Positions 10,787 to 22,763 of a stretch of DNA of 64,000 nt are shown here, piece after piece. Made by a program: the position numbers and the translations under genes. The stretch is from Cephalotus follicularis (lineage: Eukaryota > Streptophyta > Magnoliopsida > Oxalidales > Cephalotaceae), in assembly GCA_001972305.1 (NCBI GenBank), contig BDDD01002954.1:1-64000 (forward strand), given 5' to 3'. The notes under the pieces are model-generated. The model saw nothing but the letters and a program-made list of their open reading frames with translations, was not told the origin of the DNA and ran no database searches. The stretch's first letter is position 1. Each line of letters opens with the position of its first letter.

Positions 10787-13700
10787 TGTCACACCCCGTT
10801 CCCGTAACAACGATAAAAGTGGTGACAATCAACATATAAATCCAGTTTATACAATTTATCATAAATTTAAAACTTTTCAATGCCATAAACAAATTACGGA
10901 AGCATTTAAATATAAGCCGAATAAAACGTAATATCCATCCCATACTACATGCTACAACAATAAACATCATCAAAGTTAACTGCCTTCAAACGGAGCGTGA
11001 ACAATATTTATCAATACATCGATTCATTTATTACAAAGATCCATTAACGTTTCTCAAAGGTAGAAACAACATAAACTCCATTTTGCTCCACGGAGCTCAA
11101 CGGTAGCAATCCGCTGCATCAACCTGAAATCAATCTGAAATTGTAGGGGGGTTAGCTTTTGTCCTCACTCGGCTAAGCTATAAACATGATTTGGGGTCAA
11201 CGATAAAGAATGCTATGTAATGAATGCAACATGATGCAATACATACTATATCCCAATGCATATATATATATACCCAACCACAATGTCACAGTTCACGATG
11301 TCACAATAACACATTATCACATTTCACGGTTCACAATCACGTCCCAAAAGGGACTACACAAATCTCGATGGGTACGAAGAGCGTCGCCAACTCCTGGGCC
11401 CAACGTCGTACATCCCGTCATCGACCCCAACTCCGGACGGCACGATGCAGGTCACGATGCAGTGAGTCACCCAGCCAACTCCTGGCTCCTGAGTCGACCC
11501 GACCACTAGTCATCGCTGGTATCTCCGCCACGCAACTAGTACAATCACAATCACAACCACAATCAATATCACAGTCAATCATCACAATCACAATCATCTC
11601 GAAGCTCAATCAGTTTTCCAAGTAAATTTATAAAACAAAGATACTTGAAAACAAACTCATTTTCACGATGTCACGGTTCTCGATTCACGATGTTACAAAA
11701 CCCAGTTCATGATGTTTACAAAACTCAGTTCACGATGTTTGGAAGCCATTTTCACAGTCCTTCGAAAATATATATTTGCTTGAACATACATTTTCCTGTA
11801 AAATAATGATTTATAATGATCATAAATGCACTTCCAAAAGGATGATACAACAGTTCACAATCAGTTATCACGATGCACAATCAGTTCACCACAGTTCACA
11901 ATCAACATTACTCAATCACAATTCACAATTCACAATCAACAATATACAGTCACGAATCACAGTTCATCATAGTACAAGATGCATACACATGCCCACAATG
12001 CAAGACAGACACAAACAATCGGCTGTCCCTCACTGACAGTCGATTGTTTTCCTTCAACAGTCGGCTGTCCTAAACTGGCAGTCGGCTGCCCACACTCGAC
12101 AGTCGGTTGTCATCCTTGACAGTCGGCTGTTCATACCCAACAGTCGGCCGCTGGCCTACAGCACTCGGCTACTCAAGCCTCCGCAGGCATTTCTCAGTAA
12201 TACACATGGATAGTCGACTGGCTCCCAAGCACAGTCGGCTGGATCCATTGAGTAGTCGGCTGTTCACACCGAACAGTCGACTAGCGCACTCGAGCAGTCG
12301 ACTGTCCTCTTGGACAGTCAGCTGGATTCTGCAGACAGTGCAGAAAAACAACAGCAAAACAAAGCCACAACTCACAATAACCCATTCTAACACACAACGA
12401 ATCATAGCGTCGACGTTATCTCTAAGCGTCGACGTTTATCGCGAATCAGGACTCGTACTCCGTATAACAATCTATAGCGTCGACGGTTGAGCGAACCAAA
12501 ACATGGTTCCTTCAACACGTCTTAAAACTGATCGAGTTCAAGGCATACAACACGCGCAATCCGATCTACAATCATCGTAAAACACAATATGCATAACGGG
12601 TTAACTATTCATAGCAACCCTAACACAGTCACACAATTCACAATCCACAGCCCACAATTATTTCAAGACACGATATGCACGTATTTCATCAAGGAACATT
12701 TATTATAATTGAACTCAAACCACATTTACAAAATCCCCTACCTTTGATTCCAAGTTAGGAATCGCAGTATCACCAACACAGTCGAGCCGTAGGTTCAATT
12801 GCCGAACCTTTTCGATAACCGTTGAACCAAAGCCGATTATTGTCGATTGGTCAGTTCCTCACTGCCAAATCCAATTGCCACTTACACACTGCACATACAA
12901 CACATTTCCATTATGTTCGACACACAAAACATTTCCGTCGCCGAAACGACGGCCGAAATCCGGCCGACTCATCCAGCTCACGAAACACCCATCAACGGGT
13001 TCCACATTGAACGGTCTACTCAAAACCAGTCAAGACTCGCCGGGAATCGGCGCCGAACGCCGCGCCACGGCCGGCAGCGAGTTGCGACTCACTGAGTCAA
13101 CTCGTCGGACCTTAACAGGTCCGATCGCCGCCCAAAAACACCCCACATTCACCAGTTATACACATCCCTGCCCGTGACTCGTCGAGACTCGGCGCTAAAT
13201 GCCCGGTCCAAGGCGACAGTGAGTCGACTCGCTGAGTCGACTCAGTCAACTGATTCCGGCCATTTTCAGCCGAATCACGCCTCACCGGTGGTCAAAATGG
13301 GTAAAGTGGGCCTTCTACACCATAACCCACGCCATCCGCGACACTAACGGCACCGGGAAACGCCGGGAAGAGGCGCGACAGTGGCGGGGAAGAGGAAGAA
13401 AAAGAAGAGAAAAGAGAAGAAGGGGGAGGAGGTTACCGTCGGTTGGAGGCCCTGGGCTGACCGCCGTGCTCTCCCGGTCCGGTGGCTGGCTCCGACGCTC
13501 TCTCTCTCCCTCTCCTCCGATCTCTCTCCCACTCTCTCTCGCTCTCTCTCCGACGCGGGCGCACAGAGCTCCCGCTCCTCTTTCTTGCACGGGCGTGTGA
13601 TACGCCCGTGTCTCTCCCTCTCTCCTTTTATCATTTTGCTTCCCCCTTAGTATTTTCTGGTAAAATATTAAGGTCTGGGTCCCGATTTTTCCGCAAACTG

Positions 13701-13923
13701 TGACATAAATTATCCAAACGACCACCAAAATAATCGCAATAAAAATGCGAACATTCGGGCTTTATTGTCGCGTATTAAAAATAGGTTTTATTAGCCATCT
13801 TAGCTAACACTATTACGACTTAAATGCGTAATGCCTTTTTATTACACCGGGCTCTATCGATTTTATTACAACTGTGCACGCACCAATTTTATAATAATTA
13901 TTTATGAAATTCGGGACGTTACA
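10787..13923 (-). mobile_element. Solo LTR, family S copy 1 (3137 bp, TSD GAGAG)
   Basis: Starts TGTCACACC and ends CGTTACA on the plus strand. It is flanked by identical GAGAG at 10782-10786 and 13924-13928, so it is a complete insertion without internal DNA: a solo LTR made by recombination. Its minus orientation follows from the gag-bearing relative at 58898, whose LTR starts TGTAACG and ends GTGTGACA. It holds the 21-bp pitch arrays at 12016-12345, a CT-microsatellite near 13498-13560 and CGACTC/GAGTCG-rich stretches at 13020-13250. Reading frames inside, some over 100 codons, arise from these low-complexity parts and are not genes. Confidence 0.9.
12016..12345. repeat. Palindromic-word array, 21-bp pitch (CAGTCGGCTG type)
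   Basis: Fifteen copies of a degenerate 10-mer near CAGTCGGCTG (palindromic consensus CAGYCGRCTG). They start at 12016, 12037, 12058, 12079, 12100, 12120, 12141 and 12162, then after a 49-bp step at 12211, 12232, 12253, 12274, 12295, 12315 and 12336. Spacing is 21 bp except two steps of 20. The 10-11 bp spacers differ in sequence. A second word (GCGTCGACG) follows at 12407, 12426 and 12477. Confidence 0.9.
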
Positions 13924-15240
13924 GAGAGAGTAGAGATTAACTTTGAGAAGGGAGGATAAAATAGAAACATAAATTGAAAGACAGAGATGAGAGATGATGA
14001 AGAGTTACTAATAGTGGGAGAAAGAAGGCTAGAATGATTAAACAGTGGAGAATTATTGGGTATTTTAAATGCTGAAATGATTTAATATGGGGTTTAGGTC
14101 TTTGGGCTTAGATCCAAATTAATCTAGTCAACTTTTGTTTTTATTTTGGGCTTGCGTATTTAGACTGTTGATTAGGTTTGATTTAGTGTCTATATTAGAA
14201 TTGGTATCTATGTTTGCTTGGCTCGAAATTTGGATGTGTTTAAGCCACTTAACTTGGTCATTTTGGGCCAAACTAAGATTAGTGTTTTCTTTTCTTTTTT
14301 TCATTTATTTATCTGTTTTCATTTATTTTCATGTTTTGCTACTTAATTCATTGTCGAATTTAGTTTATTTATTGATCTATTTGTTTATTTTTTTCACCAC
14401 TAACTTTTTGAATCGTTTGTTTTATTGGATTATTTCTATTAACTTTGTTTTATTTTAGAATATTGATTTCATTAAGGTAACGTCAAAAAGTAAATTATCT
14501 TTTTTATATTTTGTTTTGACGTATAAATATGTGTTTTGCCATAATATTTTATTAATCAATTATCGTGAATGCATGAATTAGACATTGGATTTTTAATTTA
14601 AAATTGAATTAATTAATTTACCCAATAATTAATATATTTTAAGATATTGTGGTAACAATATTTTTAAATACATTTGAAAGTCAAGTGGGTTTTACGTTAC
14701 AAACAAATATAGTGTAAGTCTCGTAAAAATTCATTGAAAACTAAAATAAATAAATCATTAGTCGTTGATATGCTTAGATGTATTAATTAATTATCCGAGA
14801 ATGAATATATTTTGGGAAATTGTAGTAAAAATATCTTTGAGATATATTTGAAGGTCAACAAGTTTTTATGTTTCAAACACAGGTAAAAATTCGTTGAAGG
14901 CTAAAATAAAAAACGCTAAACGTTGTCAATGATGTAAATAGTAAACCTTAGACTACGACCACACTTGCATGTCTATGCATCTTTATACTTATTCATTTGT
15001 ATTTTTATTTGAATTTTGTTGTATTTTTTGTATTCATATTTTTAAATAATTGAGCATGTGAAATTAAATGAACTTGGCACAATCTTAGTAATTAGAGGTA
15101 CCGTCTTTTGAAGGACATCGTAGGGGTACTAATACATTCCCCACACGTAACCGTACTCTCGAATACAAATCTGGTAACGTAGACCATTTTAATTAAATTG
15201 ATAGGTGACCAGCCGCACCTAAATAAAAATGATTTGTGGC
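13924..15240 (+). mobile_element. Tat/Ogre-type LTR remnant with diverged primer-site region
   Basis: 15095-15235 matches the characteristic end of plant Ogre-like LTRs: a GGGGTACTAATACATTCC-like stretch, the CTGGTAACGTAGACCA segment, then GTGGCGACTGG where Ogre elements have their GTGGCGACTC primer-site region. Upstream 14000-15090 is AT-rich and could be the rest of the LTR, but the start is not definable. No Ogre coding sequence follows. Recognition is from memory of the family consensus. Confidence 0.45.
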
Positions 15241-15393
15241 GACTGGATAATTGATTTTTGAGAATACTTTGAAAACTAACCCATTTTTTGTCACTCACAC
15301 GTGTCGGTTCCCCGGACGGATACGGTGCAACACCACCACAACCTTAAAATAGCCATCACTCCATTACCACCATCAGAGAGAAAATATTTTACA

Positions 15394-15566
15394 ATGGCTA
15401 CAGGAGAACTCTACCTGGGGCTTGTCACAAGGTTGTTAAAGAGCATTAACAACAACTTCTCATTCTCGAGACTTTAAGCATTTATCATACTAACACCTCT
15501 TCAGCAATAGATACAGCATTCAAGAAGTTGAACGAAAATGTTGAGTGTTTTATATTGGAACGTTTT
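15394..15566 (+). pseudogene. Host-like gene fragment, left part, split by Tat insertion
   Basis: An ATG at 15394 opens a short frame (MATGELYLGLVTRLL...). After a frameshift near 15475 the frame runs into the element boundary reading NENVECFILERF. Joining across the GTTTT duplication to 26827 continues in the same frame, so this is one older coding sequence cut by the Tat element. I do not recognise the protein. It lacks retrotransposon or transposase motifs, so a decayed host gene or captured fragment is likeliest. No promoter was identified. Confidence 0.5.
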
Positions 15567-16119
15567 TTATATGGGAAATTTCTACTTTAAAGCATAATGA
15601 CACGTGATCCCAAGAGAGAACGACATGTGTCTTTCCAAGGCATGGGCACGTGGCTAGGAGTTACAAGTTTAATCCATTATTGAGCCACTATCCCCGGGCG
15701 TTGCCAACACACAACCAGAAACGTACACAGTACCACTTCCTAAAGGGAAAGTACCACCAAATCTGGCGGAGATAAGGGGAAATGCCCGGGTTCCTCGGGC
15801 ATTTTACTTAGGGGCAACAATCAACTCCGATTTCCACGCTCTACCGTTACTTTCAAAGCCTATAAATACCAAAACCAATGACTTTAACCAGGTCAGCCAT
15901 TTTTGCACTCTAAAGAACCTAGTTTTCTCCGTGAATCTACTAACTTGAGCATCGGAATGTCCCCGGGAGAACAACATCCTAGACCTTCAACCCTCTTTGC
16001 TCTATTTGTGCAGGGACAATCAATCAAAACACTTTTCTCGGATATACTCAAGCGTTTCCCTAAACAAATCAAAGCCCTCCACGTAGGGTACTATTGAAGG
16101 GAGATTTTCTGTATCAACA
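15567..16119 (+). repeat. 5' LTR of Tat element
   Basis: 553 bp, ends ...CTGTATCAACA. Its first bases read TT where the 3' LTR has the expected TG, a probable point mutation. A TATAAATA box lies at 15861-15868. Partner LTR at 26269-26821. Confidence 0.92.
15861..15868 (+). promoter_or_regulatory. TATA box of Tat 5' LTR
   Basis: TATAAATA, conserved at 26563-26570 in the other LTR and lying mid-LTR as expected for the U3/R border. Confidence 0.6.
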
Positions 16120-16120
16120 G

Positions 16121-16137
16121 TTGGCACCGTCTGTGAC
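16121..16137 (+). other. Primer binding site of Tat element
   Basis: TTGGCACCGTCTGTGAC lies 1 bp after the LTR end. This is the TTGGCRCCGTCTGTG form common in Tat-lineage elements. The tRNA partner was not assigned because it needs a tRNA alignment. Confidence 0.7.
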
Positions 16138-16164
16138 AAAGGCAGTAAAAAGCCATCGAGAATC

Positions 16165-17817
16165 ATGCCTCCGAGAAAAAATATCAACAATTCTAGAGCC
16201 ACCAATAGCCGACAACAAGAGATCCCACCTCCTCTTCCTGAGGCCGGACAAGTTGTGGCCCAAGAACAATCTCCCGTCACTGGAGAGCAGCTCAATCAGC
16301 TCCTCCAAGGAATGGAGCACCTCACAAATCTGTTGGTAACCAATCTAGCCAACCAGGCCCAGGCCAGACTTGTCCAAGCAGGAAGCGGGCTTGACAGGTC
16401 AATGGTGGAGATAGGGCACCCCCGAGGTGCCAGGCGAAACCCACCAAGAGGAGAGAGACTTCCTCCGAGGTGGTCAGGGGATAATATTCCCTTGTGGAGG
16501 AGACCTGAGATCAATGCATCTCAGAGGGCAGAGTCCTCAACTGCTCGGGATCAGCCCAACGATCCCAGGAGAGAGCATCCAAAGCACCAAGCCATGGAGG
16601 TGGATCCTCAAGGGGGAGCCAGGGGCGCAGAGGATGCGTAAGTGCGATCCAACGCCCCACGCAGAGCAGCGACTATCCAAGGAAGCAGGGCAGGTCGCAC
16701 GGCTACACTGGCCGGGGGGTCACGTGTTTCTAGCAGGGCTAGAAACATTGAGGACGTGGAGCAAGCAATGAACAGAAGGCTTGCTGAGGTGGAGAGAAAA
16801 CTCCAAGGAGCCGAAAAGCCAAGCGCATATCTGTCAGAGGTGCACAACCTTAGCACCCACCCCTTTACACCTGAGATTATGACGGAGCGTATCCCCAGGG
16901 GATTCCGGCTCCCTAGCCTTGATAAATACGATGGGACCACGGATCCCATCCAACATGTGCGCACATACATTCAGACCATGTTGGTGCACTAGGCCTCAAA
17001 TGCCACACTATGCTGAGGATTCCCGGCCATATTGACTGGAGCTGCCCAGTCGTGGTTCTCTACCCTGGCTCATACGTCAGTGAAGGATTTTGACCAGCTT
17101 ACGGAGCTGTTTGTCACCAAATTCCTCAACAGCACTACGCAAAGGAGGAACTCTACCCACTTGATCAATGTGGTGCAGGGGAGAGATGAGTCACTGAAGG
17201 ACTACCTCACCAGGTTCAACAGGGAGTCTCTCACAGTGAAAGATCTAGAGCCGTCCTTCGCCCTAGAAGAATTAAACAGTGGCTTAAGGAACAACTCCTC
17301 ATTCACCTTCTCCCTTCTGAAGAAACACGCGGTGAACATGGAATACCTGCTGAGGAGAGCAGAAAGGTATGTCAATGACGAGGAAGAGATGGCAGCCAGG
17401 AAAAAGAAAACCCCTTGGTCAGGCCATCAGGAGGAGAAAGGGGAGTAGTCACAGAATGCTCCCGGGAAGAAGGAGAAGAGGAAAGAGAGATCCGACCTAC
17501 CAAAGGATGACCTCAGACACAAGCTCTCAAGGAGGGGTGACTCACCCAGGAGAGGGGCGCCTGTCCCATCCTACAACAACTTTAACCCCCTCCTAGACAC
17601 GCGCACTAGAATACTTGTCATGGAGAAGGACAAGGTCCCCAACCAGTGGTCTGAGAAGATGAGGTCCCCAACAGAGAAGAAGGACACAGAAAAATATTGA
17701 CGGTATCATAGTGACCACGGGCACGATAACGAGGAGTACTGGCAATTGAAGAATCAGATTGAAGACCTGATTCACAAGGGGCACTTGCGAAAGTATGTGG
17801 ACAGAGAAGCTCCATAG
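16165..17817 (+). pseudogene. gag: Tat gag polyprotein, several stops
   Basis: Single frame from the ATG at 16165, with stops at 16639, 16990, 17014, 17446, 17698 and 17815 and no frameshift. The N-terminal third is polar with a Glu/Lys-rich helix. A Retrotrans_gag domain follows (about 16880-17400), including the GAAQSWFSTL and RNSTHLINVVQGRDESLKDY-type segments. A basic Arg/Lys-rich linker follows. The RYHSDHGHD motif near 17700 is the zinc-knuckle-region signature of Tat gags, though its cysteine position is now a stop. The product would form the virus-like particle and bind element RNA. The protease follows in the same frame. Confidence 0.85.
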
Positions 17818-20800
17818 GGAGGAAGGGAACAAAAGAGAGAAGGGGATCATCGCCATCAAGAGGAGCCACAGCAACAACAACCCAGGGGTATTATCCACAC
17901 CATATCTGGGGGGGTCGCATCTGGTGGCAACCACAGAAATGCCAGAAAAGCCTATGGGAGGCAATCCCTTGCTGTGCAACAGATCCATCACATCAAAAGG
18001 CTGAGGACAGGTGGAGGTGAGGAGGTGATATCCTTCTCAGAGGGAGACTATGAGGGGGTACGTCTCCCTCACGATGATCCAGTGGTAGTAACTTTTCAGG
18101 TGTCACTTTTCACCATGAAGAGGATTCTCATTGACAGCGGGAGCTCGACCGATATCTTATACAATCATGCATTTGACCAGCTCAGGATACCGATCGACCA
18201 GCTTAAGCCCATGAAGACGCCACTGGTTGGCTTTGCAAGGGAGATGGTCCATACTCTAGGATCCATCGACCTATCCGTGGTTGCAGGCACTGCCCCACGC
18301 TAGACCCAGGTAGAGATGACGTTCCTGGTGGTGGACACCCCAAGCCCATACAATGCCATAATTGGGCGATCAGGGCGTAACCTGATGGAGGCGATAGTGT
18401 CCACGAGACACTTACTTATGATGTTCCCAACAAGGTTTGGTGTGGGGGAAGCCAGAGGAGATCAACAGGTGGCAAGGCAGTGCCACAAGACTGTCATCAT
18501 GGACAAAGGGAAGGACAAGGTACTTCCAATCGCAAACGTGGAGCTCAAGGGGGACGTGGAGCCTGAGTGTCCACAGCCTGTTGAGGACGTGATCCAAGTG
18601 CCCCTAGAAGAGGGCAACCCTGAACGAGTTTTCCAAGTTGGCTCACAGCTTGGAGAGGTGGAGGAGGGGGAATTAATAACATTCCTCCGAAACAACAAAG
18701 ATGTTTTTGCCTGGACGGCAGAGAAGGTCCCTGGGATCAGCCCAAATGTAATGGTTCATAAACTAAGTGTGGATCCAATGAGGCCTCTGACCTGGCAAAA
18801 TAAGAGGAACTTTGCTCCTGAGAGGCAGCAGGCAATAGCCGAGGAGGTGAGCAAGCTCTTGCAGGCAGGGTTCATAAGGGAAGTGCATTACTCAGACTGG
18901 TTGGAGAACCCAATCCTAGTCAAGAAAGCAAATGGTAAGTGGAGGATGTGCATCGACTTTACAGACCTCAACAAAGCTTATCCCAAGGATCACTTCCCTC
19001 TCCCAAAGATAGATCAGTTGGTAGATGCGACATCGGGCTACAGAATGTTGGGCTTCCTGGATGCCTACTCGGGATACAATCAAATCCCCATGTACGGGCC
19101 CGACGAGAACAAGAAAGATTTCAGCACGGACCGGGGGATGTATTGTTATAAGGTCATGCCCTTTGGACTGAAGAATGCATGTGCCACCTACCAATGACTG
19201 GTGAACAAAATCTTCGAGCCCCATATTGGGAGAAACATGGAGGTCTACATCGACGACATGCTCGTTAAAACCCCAGCCAGGAGCCCACATATCAAAGATT
19301 TGGAGGAAACGTTTGAAGTGCTGAGAAGATACAAAATGAAACTCAACCCCTCCAAGTGTACTTTTGGGGTCACCTCTGACAAGTTCCTCGGATTCATGGT
19401 CTCTAGCAGAGGAATAGAGGCCAATTCAGAGAAGATCTCAGCGGTTCAGAGTATGAGACCTCCCCAAACCATCAGGGATGTTCAAAGACTGAATGGAAAG
19501 ATAGCAGCCTTGAGCAGGTTTCTGTCAAAGTCAGTTGAGGAGTGCCTCCCTTTCTTCAAAGTACTTAGAGATCCCAAGGGATTTTCTTATTCAGACGAGT
19601 GTCAATCAGCCTTTGACAAGTTGAAGGAATACCTCGCTTCCCCTCCTCTTATCTCAAAACCTAAGGACGGTGAAGACCTGTATTTGTATCTTACGGCCAC
19701 CTCGGGCGCAGTGAGTGCAGTGCTAGTCAGGGAGGAGGAGAAAGTTCAAAAGCCAGTGTACTATGTAAGCAAGGCTTTGGATGACGCCGAGGGGAGGTAC
19801 CCAGAGGTGGAAAAGTTTGCCTATGCTCTGATCATAGCGGCCAGGAAATTGAGGCCATATTTTCAAGCCCATACAATCAAGGTCTGACTAACAAACCACT
19901 CAAACAAGTTCTTGCGAAGCCTGACACCTCAGGAAGATCAATCAAGTGGTCAGTCGAACTAGGCGAGTATGATGTGAAGTTCGAGGCAAGACCAACCATC
20001 AAATCACAGGTCTTGACCGACTTTGTTGGAGATAATACACCTACGGAGTGTACGGAGGAGAACCCCTCTGAGAGCGAGAGGGGGTTATGGAAGCTATCCG
20101 TGGATGGCTCTTCCTGCATCACTGGCAGTGGAGCAGGGCTAGTGTTAACAAGTCCAGACGGGTGGACGCTGGAGTATGCTCTGAGGTTCGGTTTCAAAGC
20201 TACTAACAATGAGGCCGAGTGGGAAGCTCTGATTACCGGGATGACGATTGCAAAGCACTTGGAGGTACAAAAGATAGAGGCCTCCAGTGATTCTCAGTTA
20301 GTGGTTAGTTTGGCAAATGGAGAGTACGAAGCCCGAGAAGACTCAATGGCCAAGTACTTGTCACATTTTCAGAGTTTGAACTCAGCCTTCGAAGTTCTAA
20401 GGGTTTTGAAAGTCCCAGAGCAGAAAATGCCAGAGCAGACCAGTTATCGAAACTAGCCATGACAGAGGAGCTAGAGAAGAATCAAACCGTGTTAGTTGAC
20501 CACCTGGACAGCCCCACCATCTCTGAAGTAGATGTGATGGAAATTGATGTACCACAGAAGCCGAATTGGATGACTCCCTTTATCAACTGGTTGAGAAATG
20601 GGATCTTGCCCGATGACCCCGTGGAGGTGAGGAAACTTGTGTACAGAGCAAACAGATTCCAGCTCCGAGATGGGATTCTCTACAAAAGGTCTTTCTCCTT
20701 CCCTTGGTTGAGATGCTTGACTCCCTTGGAAGCCGATTATGCTCTGAGGGAGGTCCATGAAGGAGTTTGTAACAACCACACAGGGGGCAGGACTTTGTCG

Positions 20801-21799
20801 CACAAGCTATTGAGGTAGGGCTACTATTGGCCGACCTTGCACCAAGATGCTATAGACTTGGTAAGGAAATGTGACAAGTGCCAGAGGAACTCAAATATAA
20901 GCCGATGTCCCTCTCAACCCTTGACATCTATCACGACCCCCTGGCCCTTTGCACAATGGGGAATGGACTTTGTCGGACCACTACCTATGGTGACAGGCCA
21001 GATAAAGTTTCTCATTGTAGCTGTGGACTATTTTACCAAGTGGGTAGAAGCAGAACCCCTGGCCACAATTACAGAGAAGAACACAGAAAGCTTCGTATGG
21101 AAGTCCATCATCTGTAGATTCGGAGTCCCGAGGACAATAGTCTCAGATAATGGTAAACAATTTGACTACCAGGCCTTCCGTGACTTTTGCAAAGAGTGGA
21201 GAATAGAGCATAGGCTTGCCTCAGTAGCCTACCCCCAGAGCAATGGTCAAGCAGAGGTGATAAATAGAGAAATCATCTCGGGCTTGAAGAAACGCCTTGA
21301 AGATAACAAAGGAAGATGGACAGAGGAACTACCAAGTGTACTATGGGCATATAGAACCATTCCTCGGACCACAACTGGTGAGTTCCCATACAACCTTTGC
21401 TTTGGAGCTGAAGCTATGATACCGGTGGAGATTGGTGTGCAATCACCAAGGGTTGTGCACTTTACTAAAGAGAATAATGAAGAAGGACTTATATGCCTCC
21501 TGAATTTAGTAGAGGAGCTCAGGGATAAGGCCATCAGAGTTACAGCCTACCAACAGAGGATGAGCCGTTAATACAACAAAAGGGTAAACCCCAGACCACT
21601 AAGGCAAGGAGATCTAGTCCTACGCAACTCAGCTATTGTAGATCCAACCAGTACCAGAGGAAAACTAGCCCCCACTTGGGAAGGTCCATACAAAATCAAG
21701 AGAGTGCTCCGCCCAGGAACATTCAAACTAGAAACTCTGGGGGGAAGAGAGATTGCCAGAGTTTGGAATGCTAAACATCTCAGAAAATACTATCAATAG
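17818..21799 (+). pseudogene. pol: Tat pol: protease, RT, two RNase H, integrase
   Basis: In-frame with gag to about 19885. Protease has LIDSGSSTDILY near 18130. RT has FRKAN-type fingers ([14 protein letters not shown], 18920s) and an intact YIDD centre near 19247. The first RNase H ends near 19885 at a frameshift. The second, archaeal-type RNase H (about 19974-20400) keeps its Asp, Glu and Asp residues (VDGS, NNEAEWEA, SDSQ). A second frameshift near 20430 leads to integrase with an HHCC zinc region and Asp, Asp and Glu of the core (MDFVGP, SDNGKQF, NGQAEVINRE). Stops are at 18301, 19195, 20816 and 21568, and the natural end is at 21797-21799. The catalytic residues survive, but the chain does not. 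Confidence 0.9.
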
Positions 21800-22763
21800 A
21801 GTTTGTAAATTGTAAAAAACACAGAATGGCAATAAAGTTGAATTTTTCTTCAAAAATTGTGGTCAAGATCGTAGTTCCTAGTTTGCAAGGGACTGGAGGC
21901 CCATTGCTCATGTCCTTAAACCTCTGAACAGCCGCCGATCAACTCCCAAAAAGCCTCCTCCAGGGGAGCACTCAAAAAGACCCCCCATGGGGCATTACAA
22001 AAAGACCCCCCATGGGGCATTACAAAAAGGACCCCCTAGGGGGCAATCCCAAAAAGACTTTCAAGGAAGTGATAAGACTCCTCAGGGAGCGAACCCTGGC
22101 CGGTAACATCATGGGAACTTGTTCAACCAGACCCAAAATAGTGTCTTGAGAGGCGAATCCATGGGAACTCGCAACGATCAAGTTCGTTGGACTAAGCACT
22201 TTAATACAAGTGTCCCTACATGGACTGCAAGCTCAGCCAGCCTGGCCTAGAACACAATGGGCCAGACGAGACCCTGTTTGGAAAACACATAGGAACTTCC
22301 CCAAGCAGACCTAGAACTTAGTCTACGAACACGTCAGAACTTGTAAAGACTAAGTCTCTTTGCCTAACCGCCTTTGAAACAAGGTGTATTAAGGAGACTA
22401 CAAAGCACAGGTAATTAAGCCTGGAAATTGTAAGGCAATGATTTGAAGTCTACCAGTTAGACTAACTTAAAGTCCCCAAGGGGAACAATGGTGCTCAATG
22501 GAAATTCAGGTTCTGTTATTTATGTTCAATTATCCTAAGGGAATTGTGAATGCCCGGGAAGAGCTCGAGCTTAGTATACTATGCGTAGGTGGGAAAGCAA
22601 GCCCGGGGACAAAAAGCTTAGTGCTTATTGATACTTTATAACTTTTCAAAGCAAAAAGGTAAAGCGCACAAAAGAGAGGTACAAAAATACTTCTTATAAT
22701 TGATTAGTAAAAGAGTTAGAGTGAAAAAGAAAGAAAAATTACAATGCAAGACAAACAAAACAT
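21800..22763 (+). other. Non-coding strip between pol and antisense block, with short tandem repeat
   Basis: No reading frame of interest. It contains the tandem repeat at 21974-22050 and several spaced GGGAACTTG-type phrases. The stretch 22250-22440 is retained in the remnant at 5671-5885, showing it belongs to the core element rather than to the antisense block. Confidence 0.6.
21974..22050. repeat. Three tandem units with C-run/G-run hairpins
   Basis: Units of about 26-28 bp, each AAAAAGACCCCCCATGGGG or a close variant followed by CATTAC-like spacer. Each unit has a CCCC...GGGG self-complementary core able to fold as a hairpin. The third unit is variant (CCCCCTAGGGGG). Confidence 0.75.

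Noticed and set aside
12107..12490. 127-codon open frame over the S copy 1 array
   Set aside because: Same artefact of 21-bp periodicity within a solo LTR.
13315..13728. Overlapping frames of 73-137 codons near a CT-rich stretch
   Set aside because: Produced by CT/AG microsatellite and GC-rich sequence in the S LTR; the homologous stretch at 35276-35665 has different frames.
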